Assembly: GCF_009811555.1 (NCBI RefSeq) | Contig: NZ_BLIN01000005.1 | Coordinates: forward strand, 2,179,501 to 2,243,500 | Direction of reading: 5' to 3' | Origin: Streptomyces caniferus | GTDB taxonomy: Bacteria > Actinomycetota > Actinomycetes > Streptomycetales > Streptomycetaceae | DNA: 64,000 nt | Made by a program: the position numbers and the translations under genes | Notes under the pieces: model-generated | The model's database searches: none | Told to the model about the DNA's origin: nothing | The model's input: only the letters and a program-made list of their open reading frames with translations | In this document: positions 49,420 to 56,525 of the stretch, in pieces | Numbering within the stretch: the stretch's first letter is position 1 | Layout: each line of letters starts with the position of its first letter

Positions 49420-50364
49420 TTATCGGGCGACGTCGAGGGCCAGTTTCCCGGTCGGGGTGCGTGCGGCCAGATCGTGGTGCGCCCGTGCCGCCTCACCGAG
49501 CGCGTACACGGCGCCGGTCAGCGGCCGGAGGGTGCCGTCGGCGACCGCGTCGAACAGCGCCCGCATGGACGTCGGCAGCGCCGTACGGTCCGCGTAGAGC
49601 TGCGGCAGCCAGAAGCCCGAGACGGTGATGCTCCGCTCCATCAGCTCCCGGGTCGGCACGCTCGCCAGGTCGCCGCCGGCGAACCCGTACACGGCGAGGC
49701 GGCCGCGCGGCGCGACGGCGGCGAGGGTCCGCTCGAAGGTGGCCCCGCCGGTCATCTCCAGCGCCGCCGCGACCGGACCGCCGGCCGCGTCCAGGATGCG
49801 CTCGGTCAGGTCCTCGGCGGTCGAGTCGACCACCGCGTGGGCGCCCAGCTCCTCGGCCAGTTTGCGCTTTTCGGGCGAGCCCGCGAGGCCGATGACCTTG
49901 GCGCCGGCGTGCGCGGCGAGCTGGACGGCCAGCGAACCGACGCCGCCCGCCGCGGCCGGTACGACGACGGTCTCGCCCTCGGTGAGGCGCAGCGAGGTGA
50001 ACAGCAGATGCCAGGCGCTGTTGCCCTGCAGCGCCAGCGCGACGGCCTGTTCGTCGCTGATGGCGTCGGGGACGTCCCAGGTCACGCGGCGGTGCAGCAG
50101 CGTCCGTTCCGCGTATCCGCCGCCGCGGCAGAGCCCGACGACGCGCCGTCCGCCGTCCACCGTGCCCACGACCTCGTTCCCGGGGACGTACGGCAGCTCG
50201 ACGGGTGCGAGGTAGGAGTCCCCCCGTACGTGCACATCGGCGTAGTTGATACCGGCCAGGGACACCTCGACCAGCGAGTGGCCGCCGCGGGGCGCGGGCT
50301 CGGGAACGTCTTCGAGCCGCAGCACGTCCGGGCCGCCGAATTCTCGCATCACAATCGCGCGCAC
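49420..50364 (-). CDS. Zinc-type/quinone oxidoreductase (NADPH:quinone reductase-like)
   Basis: 314 residues from GTG at 50364 (VRAIVMREFGGPDVLRLEDV) with GAGGGAGAG upstream. Medium-chain reductase fold: VSLAGINYADVHVRGDSY, LPYVPGNEVVGTVDGG, the nucleotide-binding VPAAAGGVGSLAVQLAAHAG and VDSTAEDLTERILDAAGG. No zinc-ligand cysteines, so it belongs to the zinc-free quinone reductase/crotonyl-type branch. It lies 153 bp upstream of the IclR gene and may be controlled by it. Confidence 0.9.
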   Translation of the reverse strand: MRAIVMREFGGPDVLRLEDVPEPAPRGGHSLVEVSLAGINYADVHVRGDSYLAPVELPYVPGNEVVGTVDGGRRVVGLCRGGGYAERTLLHRRVTWDVPDAISDEQAVALALQGNSAWHLLFTSLRLTEGETVVVPAAAGGVGSLAVQLAAHAGAKVIGLAGSPEKRKLAEELGAHAVVDSTAEDLTERILDAAGGPVAAALEMTGGATFERTLAAVAPRGRLAVYGFAGGDLASVPTRELMERSITVSGFWLPQLYADRTALPTSMRALFDAVADGTLRPLTGAVYALGEAARAHHDLAARTPTGKLALDVAR

Positions 50365-51087
50365 GACTCTCCCTCGGGTTCTCCTGTGCGGTGCCCGCAC
50401 AGGGTAGGCAGGCCCGCCATCTGCCCGTCAGTGCCCGATCATTTCGCGCCAACCCTGCGGGACTTCGCGGGCCACCGCCCCTCTTCCCACGACTTTTTGC
50501 CGACCGCTTTCTCGCGTCGCGAGAAACCTCCGCAGCGGTTTCCACCCATTGCGCCGTTTTGCTGCAGATCTACCCATCGGTATCCCCGGGGTGGCCGCCA
50601 CGCGTCTCTCGCTCAAACCTGGCTGTCGATTGTGATCGCCGCCGCCTACGATCCGGAAATGTGGCCGCCGTCGACCGGATGTTACGGCCGCGTCCGCCGG
50701 GGCAGCGTGCATTCCGCGAGGCAGTGGCGCCCGCCCGCCCCGCCCGGTGATACGGGCGGGTGGAGGAGGACGTGGCGGTGCGCTGGGCGGGGCGGGCACG
50801 GCCTGAGGGGGAATCATGATGGGGAAATCGGGGGGCGGCAGGCCGGCGTTCGCGTCGGCCTGCCGGGACCCACAACGCGCGCAACCGCTTCCACCGGTAC
50901 CTCTGCGCCTTCTGCGGACCGCATCCGCGTCCCTGCCGTTCTCGTTGACGGCTTCGTTCACGGCCGCCACCGACGCCGTCATCGCCGCCGCGCGCCGGCG
51001 TTCCCGACCGTATGCGGCACCGCCCTTTCTGGACGTGTCCCGCAGCCCCCGGGGATCCGTGCTCCGCCGCCGAGAAAGGGACTGCCC
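50365..51087. other. Divergent intergenic region before the FAD oxidoreductase
   Basis: About 720 bp between the quinone reductase and a FAD oxidoreductase gene. It holds a 19-bp palindrome (50508-50526), a short inverted repeat CGGCAGGCC / GGCCTGCCG (50836-50865) and a doubtful small open frame (50816-51091). Locally lower GC around 50490-50640 suggests promoters there. Confidence 0.5.
50508..50526. promoter_or_regulatory. 19-bp palindrome, probable operator
   Basis: TTTCTCGCG-T-CGCGAGAAA is a perfect inverted repeat with a one-base centre, about 145 bp upstream of the quinone reductase start. The size fits a dimeric regulator site; the IclR-family protein nearby is one candidate. Confidence 0.55.
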
Positions 51088-51091
51088 ATGA
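50816..51091 (+). CDS. Doubtful small protein coupled to the FAD oxidoreductase
   Basis: A 91-codon frame starting MMGKSGGGRPAF with a fair ribosome binding site (GAGGGGGAA) five bases upstream; its stop overlaps the next ATG (ATGA). That arrangement is typical of coupled genes here. Against it, the product is Arg/Pro/Ala-rich without recognisable domain, and the frame has mediocre third-position GC. It may be a leader peptide or chance. Confidence 0.25.
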   Translation: MMGKSGGGRPAFASACRDPQRAQPLPPVPLRLLRTASASLPFSLTASFTAATDAVIAAARRRSRPYAAPPFLDVSRSPRGSVLRRRERDCP

Positions 51092-52725
51092 ACGGATCGA
51101 GCACGACGAACAGCAACGGGCTCCAGTTCAACCATCCCTACCTCGCCGTGGTGCTCGGCGGCGGCTTCACGGGCATGCTCGCCGCCGCGGCACTGTCCGA
51201 ACACGCCGACGTCATCGTCGTCGAGCGGGACCGGCTGCCGCACACCCCCGCCCTCCCCACGGACCTTCCGCAGGCCCGGCACGCCCATCTGCTGACGTCC
51301 CACGGTGCCCGGCTGGTGGATGCCCTGCTGCCCGGCAGCGTCGAACGCTGGCTGGCCGAGGGCGCCCGCCGGGTACCGAGGCCGGCGGAGCTCACGGGCC
51401 GGCAGCCGGCGGGCTGGTGGGGCCGACGGGCACGCCGGGAGCATCTGATCGCCTGCTCCCGCGACCTGCTCGACCGGGCCGTACGCCGGCAGGTGCCGGC
51501 CCTCCCCGGGGTGACCGTGCTCGACGGCACCGAAGCAGCCGGACTCACCGGTACCGCGGAGCACGTCACCGGGGTGCGCGTCCGGGACACCACCACCGGC
51601 GCCACCTACCGCCTGGATGCCGACCTCGTCGTCGATGCCACCGGCCGGCACTCCACCACCCAGGACCGGCTGGCCGCGCTGGGACTGCCCACCGCACGCG
51701 AAGACCTCGCGGACTGCGGAATCGTCTCGGCGACCCGTATCTTCCGTGCCCCTCCCGGCATGGAGAACTGCCCCGTGCTGACCACCCGTTCGGCGTTCCC
51801 CGGCCCGGTCACCGGCCCCGCGGGACCCCGGCGCCCGGTTCCCGCGAAGACGGCGACGCTGGTGCCGATCGAGGGCGGCCGCTGGCTGGTCACGCTCACC
51901 GGCACCGGCGACGACCGGCCCTCCGAACACGCGAACCGGTTCGTGCCGTTCGCCCGTCGCACGGGTAGCGCCGTCATCGGCGACCTCATCGCGGACGCCG
52001 AACCGCTGAGCGAGGTGCGGCTGTCCCGCGACACCACCAGCCGGCGGCGGCGCTACGAACAACTGCCGTCCTGGCCCACGGGTTTCCTCGTCCTCGGCGG
52101 CGCCCTGGTCTCGCTCGCCCCCGACTGCGGCCAGAGCCTGTCCCTCGCCGCCCATGGCGCCACCGCACTGCGCGGGGCACTACGGCGGCACGGGATGGAC
52201 GATCCGGCCCTCGCCCGGAAGGTGCAGCGGACCCTCGGACGCCTCGCCCGGGCACCGTGGTCCCTGGCCACCGGCACGCCGCTCCCCTCCCCCACCGCCG
52301 ACCGGCCCACCGTCAGCCGCGCCTACCTGGACGTCGTCACGCCCGCCGCGCCGACGGCCCCGGCCCTGCGCCTCTCCGCCGCACTCGGCCTGCTCCGGGA
52401 CACGGCACGGGCCCGTCCGGCGGCCGACAGCACACCGGCAGGCCCGGCGCCGTCGCAGGCGGCCCCTGTCCCTCGGCCGTCGACGACCGGTTCCGCGCCG
52501 TCCGCCGCCCCGCGTCCCCCGGCCGCGGCCGGTACCGGCTCCGCCCTCTCGGCGAAGCCTGCCGCCACGCTCTCCGCCGCCTCGCCCGCTCCGGGAGCGC
52601 CCTCGGCCCCGCCGCACCTCCCCGGCCCTGAAGCCACCCCCAGACGCCTCCCGCGCCTCGGCTTCAGGCCGACGGCACTGCGCCGCATCAGCGGGTCCGG
52701 CCGACGGAAACCGGCCGACGACTGA
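51088..52725 (+). CDS. FAD-dependent oxidoreductase (monooxygenase-like) with long disordered tail
   Basis: 545 residues from ATG at 51088, AGAAAGGGA upstream. Dinucleotide fold YLAVVLGGGFTGMLAAAALS with VIVVERDRLP, then PQARHAHLLTSHGARLVDAL, typical of a family of FAD-dependent monooxygenase/halogenase-like proteins; ADLVVDATGRHSTTQDRL and SLAPDCGQSLSLAAHGATAL complete the FAD site. From about residue 410 on it is a Pro/Ala/Ser-rich tail of over 130 residues ending in basic RRISGSGRRKPADD, not part of the fold. Substrate unknown. Confidence 0.8.
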   Translation: MNGSSTTNSNGLQFNHPYLAVVLGGGFTGMLAAAALSEHADVIVVERDRLPHTPALPTDLPQARHAHLLTSHGARLVDALLPGSVERWLAEGARRVPRPAELTGRQPAGWWGRRARREHLIACSRDLLDRAVRRQVPALPGVTVLDGTEAAGLTGTAEHVTGVRVRDTTTGATYRLDADLVVDATGRHSTTQDRLAALGLPTAREDLADCGIVSATRIFRAPPGMENCPVLTTRSAFPGPVTGPAGPRRPVPAKTATLVPIEGGRWLVTLTGTGDDRPSEHANRFVPFARRTGSAVIGDLIADAEPLSEVRLSRDTTSRRRRYEQLPSWPTGFLVLGGALVSLAPDCGQSLSLAAHGATALRGALRRHGMDDPALARKVQRTLGRLARAPWSLATGTPLPSPTADRPTVSRAYLDVVTPAAPTAPALRLSAALGLLRDTARARPAADSTPAGPAPSQAAPVPRPSTTGSAPSAAPRPPAAAGTGSALSAKPAATLSAASPAPGAPSAPPHLPGPEATPRRLPRLGFRPTALRRISGSGRRKPADD

Positions 52726-53109
52726 GGGCGCCGACGCGTCGAGGTGATGCTGCTGCCGGGCCGGCTGTCGTGGGGATCAACTGCCGGCCTCGACCCACCG
52801 GATGGGGTGGACGGGGCAGACGCGGCGCGGGCCTATGCGGACCGGGCGCATCTCGACCTGGTGCGGGTGCGGGTGCATGAGGAGCGGCCATGACGTGCCG
52901 CGGGGCACGGCAGGAATCCCTGGGAGCTGCGAGCGTCGCGGGTCCGGCGTACCGCAGGCGCTGGGCGGGCCGACCGCCGCCGTGTAGATGATCGGCGGCG
53001 CGTATCGGCGCCACGCAACCGACGCGCAGGGCAGCACGGAGGACGGAGGGCGGAAAGCCGCTATGCCGCCGCGCTGCGGACCGCACCTCGGTCGCTGCCC
53101 GGCAACGGG
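52726..53109. other. Intergenic region after the FAD oxidoreductase
   Basis: 384 bp between convergent genes. I see only a 49-codon frame at 52744-52893 and a small hairpin GTGCC-GCGG-GGCAC just after it. Longer minus-strand frames overlap both neighbours and look like chance. Confidence 0.4.
52744..52893 (+). CDS. Doubtful 49-residue frame
   Basis: It starts GTG-ATG (MMLLPGRLSW), 18 bases after the FAD oxidoreductase stop, and ends in a protein-like stretch ADAARAYADRAHLDLVRVRV followed by HEERP. The end looks more like real protein than chance GC-rich sequence, so it may be a small coupled gene or the remnant of a longer one. No domain and only a weak ribosome binding site. Confidence 0.2.
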   Translation: MMLLPGRLSWGSTAGLDPPDGVDGADAARAYADRAHLDLVRVRVHEERP

Positions 53110-55068
53110 TCAGGCATCACCGTTCGTCGTGGCCTCCTGGGGCTGCGCCGGGAGGCCCAGGAGGCGGTGGGCGAGGGCGAGCGGTGCGTGCGGATTGCGG
53201 GTCGGGGCGGGGGCCTTGGTGCGGTGCGCGGGGAGGCGTTCGACGGTCGTGGTGCCGGTGTCGGATTCCAGGGCCGGCGCATAGCCCGCGGCGCGCAGGG
53301 CGTCCAGGGTGGCGGCCGGCGGGCGGCTGCTGACCAGGACGGTCGGGGCGATGGCGCGCAGCCCGAGGTCGCGCAGTGCCCGGTGGGCGGCCAGCTCTTC
53401 GACGAGGGTTTCGTCGTCGGAGCGGATGCAGCAGGCGGCGGGCAGGACCCGCATCCGGCCATGGGAGCGGGCGGCGTCCTGGACGAGGTAGCGGAGCGGC
53501 TGCGGCAGGGTGCCGGTCGTGGAGGCGTGGGCGAGGTCCTCGAGGAGGATTTCGGCGTGGTGGCCCGTGTCCAGCGCGCGGCGTACGGAGTGGGGGGTGA
53601 AGCGCCAGGTCACGGCGTGGCCTTCGGATTCCCGGTCGGCCGCGGCGGCGAGCAGTCCGGCGAGCGGGGCGGCGGGGCGGCCGGGCACGACGGCGGTCAG
53701 ATCGGCCTGGAAGTGGGCCTGTTCGAGGAGCGGCGGGAGCAGATCGGCGAGCGGCTCGTCGAGGGAGCGCGGGTCGGCGAGCAGTGCCCGGCCGAGGGGG
53801 GTGAGGGTGCCGTGGGCGACCAGTCCCAGAAAGGCGGCCTCGTGGAGGGTGTGGGCGGCACGTTCCCCGGCCATCGGCTGGTGCGTGACGGCGAGGGGGC
53901 GGTGCCAGTCCGCGGCCCGGAGGAGGCCCTCCCATGGGGTGGGGGCAGCCGTCTCCTGCTCCGGGGGCTTCGCAGGCTCCGAGAACGGCAAGGGCGGAAG
54001 GGGTGCTCCCGCGCCGAGGGGCACGTCGGCCAGGGCGGCGAGGAGCGCGTGCCGGAGGGCGGGGGCGTGCCGGTCGTGGCCACGGACCAGTGCGGTCGGG
54101 GTCTCGCCGAACGGCGTGTGCGTGGGGATCTCCCACAGCGCTGACCAGGCGGCCAGCAGGGGCGCGAGGCGGGCTCCGGGCGGGCGGCCGAGCCAGTCGT
54201 CGTAGGCACCGGTGGGCAGTGCGGTGATGCCGGACGGGCTGCGGGTCAGCGCGATCAGATCGGCCGCGAGCGTGAGGTCGAGAAGGAGGCGGGTGTGCGC
54301 TTCGGTGGCACCGGCCGACTTGGCCAGCCGTTTGATCTCCCGTACGGCCAGCCCGCCCGACTTGCGCAGCGCGGCGGGCTGCGTCGCCAGGGCGGTCAGC
54401 AGGCGCTCGACGGTGGCGGCGAGGGTCGCGGCGGCGGCCCGGGACTCGTCGTGCAGCGAGGTCGGGGGGACGGCCGCGGCGGGCGTCGTGGGGGTGGCGG
54501 TGTCGTCCGGGGCGGGCCGCGGGGCGTCCGCGAGGAAGGGTCCGAGGTCGTGGGCGGCCAGGAGTTGCGGGGCGCGCGGCGGCACGACGATCGAGCCGTC
54601 CCCGGTCGGCGCGGCGAGTCCGTCGTCGTAGAGGTGGCGCAGGGCCGTTTCGGCGGCGGTGCGCGGGGGGCCGGGCGAGGTGGCCCCGAGGGCGGCGAAG
54701 ACGTCCTCGGGCGGGACGGGTTCGGTGGCCAGGTGCGCGAAGGACAGCCGGTGCGCCATCAGGGACTGGTAGTCGGCGCCCGGGGCGGGGGCGGCGGGGC
54801 CGGGGGCTGCGCGCGCGGCCCGCTCCTGGCTGATGAGGGCGGTGGTGGCGAGCACCTGGAGCCGGGGGTGGTCGAGGTGCAGCACGAGGTGGTGGAGGGT
54901 TTCGTAGGACCACAACGCATGGGCCAGGCCGCGGAGTTCGGTGGGGGCGGGCCGGCGGGCGAGCGGTTCGGCATGCCGGGTGAGGAGCGCGGCGAGCTGC
55001 TCGGGGGTGCGCCCGGCGAGGGATCGGGTGACTGCGTCGAGACCTTCCACGGCGTCGAGGTTAGTCAT
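53110..55068 (-). CDS. XPB/Ssl2 N-terminal-like helicase-associated protein without a motor
   Basis: 652 residues from ATG at 55068 (MTNLDAVEGLDAVTRSLAGR), overlapping the SWIM gene stop (ATGA). The family (helicase-associated/XPB N-terminal-like) is recognised from the C-terminal module: PRSLDEPLADLLPPLLEQ, then HFQADLTAVVPGRPAAPLAG, VTWRFTPHSVRRALDTGHHA, TLPQPLRYLVQDAARSHGRM and RAIAPTVLVSSRPP. There is no Walker A, DEAD/H box or other helicase motif. It is the last gene of SNF2-SWIM-XPB-N, so it probably acts with the SNF2 ATPase. Confidence 0.8.
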   Translation of the reverse strand: MTNLDAVEGLDAVTRSLAGRTPEQLAALLTRHAEPLARRPAPTELRGLAHALWSYETLHHLVLHLDHPRLQVLATTALISQERAARAAPGPAAPAPGADYQSLMAHRLSFAHLATEPVPPEDVFAALGATSPGPPRTAAETALRHLYDDGLAAPTGDGSIVVPPRAPQLLAAHDLGPFLADAPRPAPDDTATPTTPAAAVPPTSLHDESRAAAATLAATVERLLTALATQPAALRKSGGLAVREIKRLAKSAGATEAHTRLLLDLTLAADLIALTRSPSGITALPTGAYDDWLGRPPGARLAPLLAAWSALWEIPTHTPFGETPTALVRGHDRHAPALRHALLAALADVPLGAGAPLPPLPFSEPAKPPEQETAAPTPWEGLLRAADWHRPLAVTHQPMAGERAAHTLHEAAFLGLVAHGTLTPLGRALLADPRSLDEPLADLLPPLLEQAHFQADLTAVVPGRPAAPLAGLLAAAADRESEGHAVTWRFTPHSVRRALDTGHHAEILLEDLAHASTTGTLPQPLRYLVQDAARSHGRMRVLPAACCIRSDDETLVEELAAHRALRDLGLRAIAPTVLVSSRPPAATLDALRAAGYAPALESDTGTTTVERLPAHRTKAPAPTRNPHAPLALAHRLLGLPAQPQEATTNGDA

Positions 55069-56525
55069 CGCGCGAGCAGGGTGGTGAGGGCGCCCACGGG
55101 GTCGGGGTCCGCGGGGCCGGTGGGCCACCAGTCCTCGGTGCCGGGCTCGGATTCGTACGGATACCAGCGGTTGTCATGACCGAAGCGGAGCTGGATACCG
55201 CGGGCCGCGTCGGTGAGGTGGTTGTGGCGCGGGCGCAAGGACGGAAGGTCCGCGGCGAGGAGGGCGCTGCGGGCCCGGTCGAAGTCGCCGGCCGGGGGGT
55301 TCCACGGGGCATCGAGGAGGGCGAGGCCTTCGGGGCCGCCCTGCCGCCAGGCGGCGACCGAGCGGGCGACGTCCGTGGTGGTCCGGCCGGTGGCCGCGGC
55401 GAGGTCGCGGTAGAGGGCCCGGGTGGCGGAGGTGAGGCCCGCGGTGGGATCGGCGGTGGCCGCCAGCCGGATGGCGTCCTCCCATACGGGCAGCGTCGGG
55501 AAGGGGCTGGGGGAGGCCGGCCTCCCTCCCCCGGGACCCGGGGAGCCGGCGGCGGACACGCAGGCGTGGGCGCGGGCCGTGGCGTCGGCTGCCAGGAAGG
55601 CGAGGGTCGCGGGGTCGAAGGGGAGGTGGTCGGCGTCCGGCAGGGCCGGCGGGGAGCCGGGCCGGGGCGGGGCCGGCAGCGGCGGTGGGAGCGGTGGGCG
55701 GAGGCGGTCGGCGAGCGCCTCCCTGGCGGGGACACCGCGGGGCTGCGGCACGGCCCGTGCCGCCGGCTCTTCGGGGCCCTCCCCAGGAACTGCCACGCCG
55801 CCGCTCGGCACGGAGGCGGCGGACGGTGTCCCTCCCCCGGTAGCTCGGGCAGGGCGGTGCGGGGGCGGCTGGGTGGTGGCGGGCGCGTGGGCGCGGGCCT
55901 CGCGGGCGGTGAGGGCGGTGTTCCGGCGGGAGAGCGCGTCGAGGAGCTCGCGTTCGCCGCGGCCGCGCATCAGCAGCAGGACGAACGGGTCGGCGTCCAG
56001 GAGGCGGGCGACCTGGAAGCAGAGCGCGGCGGCGTGTTTGCAGGGCCGGCCCTGGTCGGGGCAGGAGCAGCGGGGGACGAGATCGCCCGGCCCCGGGAGG
56101 AGGCGCACCTCGCCCTCGGCCAGGGCCCGGGGCAGCTTCTTGGACAGCAGGGCCGTGAGCTGCCCGGGCTCCGCGGCGATGGCGTCCAGGAGTCCGTCCC
56201 ACTCCTGGTCGCTGAGGGTCCGGAGGCGGATCTCGGCGCTGTAGGGGCGGGGTCTGCTGCCGCGTACGGTGGCGACGATGCGGCCCGGCGTGACGTTGAT
56301 GGTGTCGACATGGCCGTCGCGGGCGTAGGTCCGGCCGCGGGCGAGCCGGGCGCCGTCGAGGGCCGTGGTCTCCAGCGCGTCCAGCCAGGCGCTGCCCCAC
56401 CAGGATTCGGCGAACAGCCCGCGGGCTCCGGTCCGGGCCGGCAGGGGCGGGAAGGTGCGCGAGCGGTCCGCGCGGGCCAGCCGGTCCGCGGCGGCGGCGC
56501 GCCCGGAGACGGGGCGGGGGGTCAT
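55065..56525 (-). CDS. SWIM zinc-finger protein
   Basis: 486 residues from ATG at 56525 (MTPRPVSGRAAAADRLARAD), overlapping the SNF2 stop (ATGA). The SWIM motif CSCPDQGRPCKHAAALCF gives the C-x-C...C-x-H zinc ligands near residue 175, within the usual context GLFAESWWGSAWLDALE and DTINVTPGRIVATVRGSRPR. Residues 230-330 are a proline-rich linker; the C-terminal part (WEDAIRLAATADPTAGLTS onward) is helical and unnamed. SWIM proteins next to SNF2 ATPases are a repeated actinobacterial pairing thought to bind DNA or protein. Confidence 0.9.
   Translation of the reverse strand: MTPRPVSGRAAAADRLARADRSRTFPPLPARTGARGLFAESWWGSAWLDALETTALDGARLARGRTYARDGHVDTINVTPGRIVATVRGSRPRPYSAEIRLRTLSDQEWDGLLDAIAAEPGQLTALLSKKLPRALAEGEVRLLPGPGDLVPRCSCPDQGRPCKHAAALCFQVARLLDADPFVLLLMRGRGERELLDALSRRNTALTAREARAHAPATTQPPPHRPARATGGGTPSAASVPSGGVAVPGEGPEEPAARAVPQPRGVPAREALADRLRPPLPPPLPAPPRPGSPPALPDADHLPFDPATLAFLAADATARAHACVSAAGSPGPGGGRPASPSPFPTLPVWEDAIRLAATADPTAGLTSATRALYRDLAAATGRTTTDVARSVAAWRQGGPEGLALLDAPWNPPAGDFDRARSALLAADLPSLRPRHNHLTDAARGIQLRFGHDNRWYPYESEPGTEDWWPTGPADPDPVGALTTLLAR

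Noticed and set aside
47620..52725. A 1701-codon open frame on the plus strand covering several genes
   Set aside because: Only its last 545 codons are the FAD oxidoreductase. The rest is antisense to the kinase-like, IclR and quinone reductase genes and is open only because of high GC.
52688..53086. 132-codon minus-strand frame between the FAD oxidoreductase and XPB-N-like genes
   Set aside because: Overlaps the FAD gene end, composition is H/P/R-rich with no domain, and there is no ribosome binding site.
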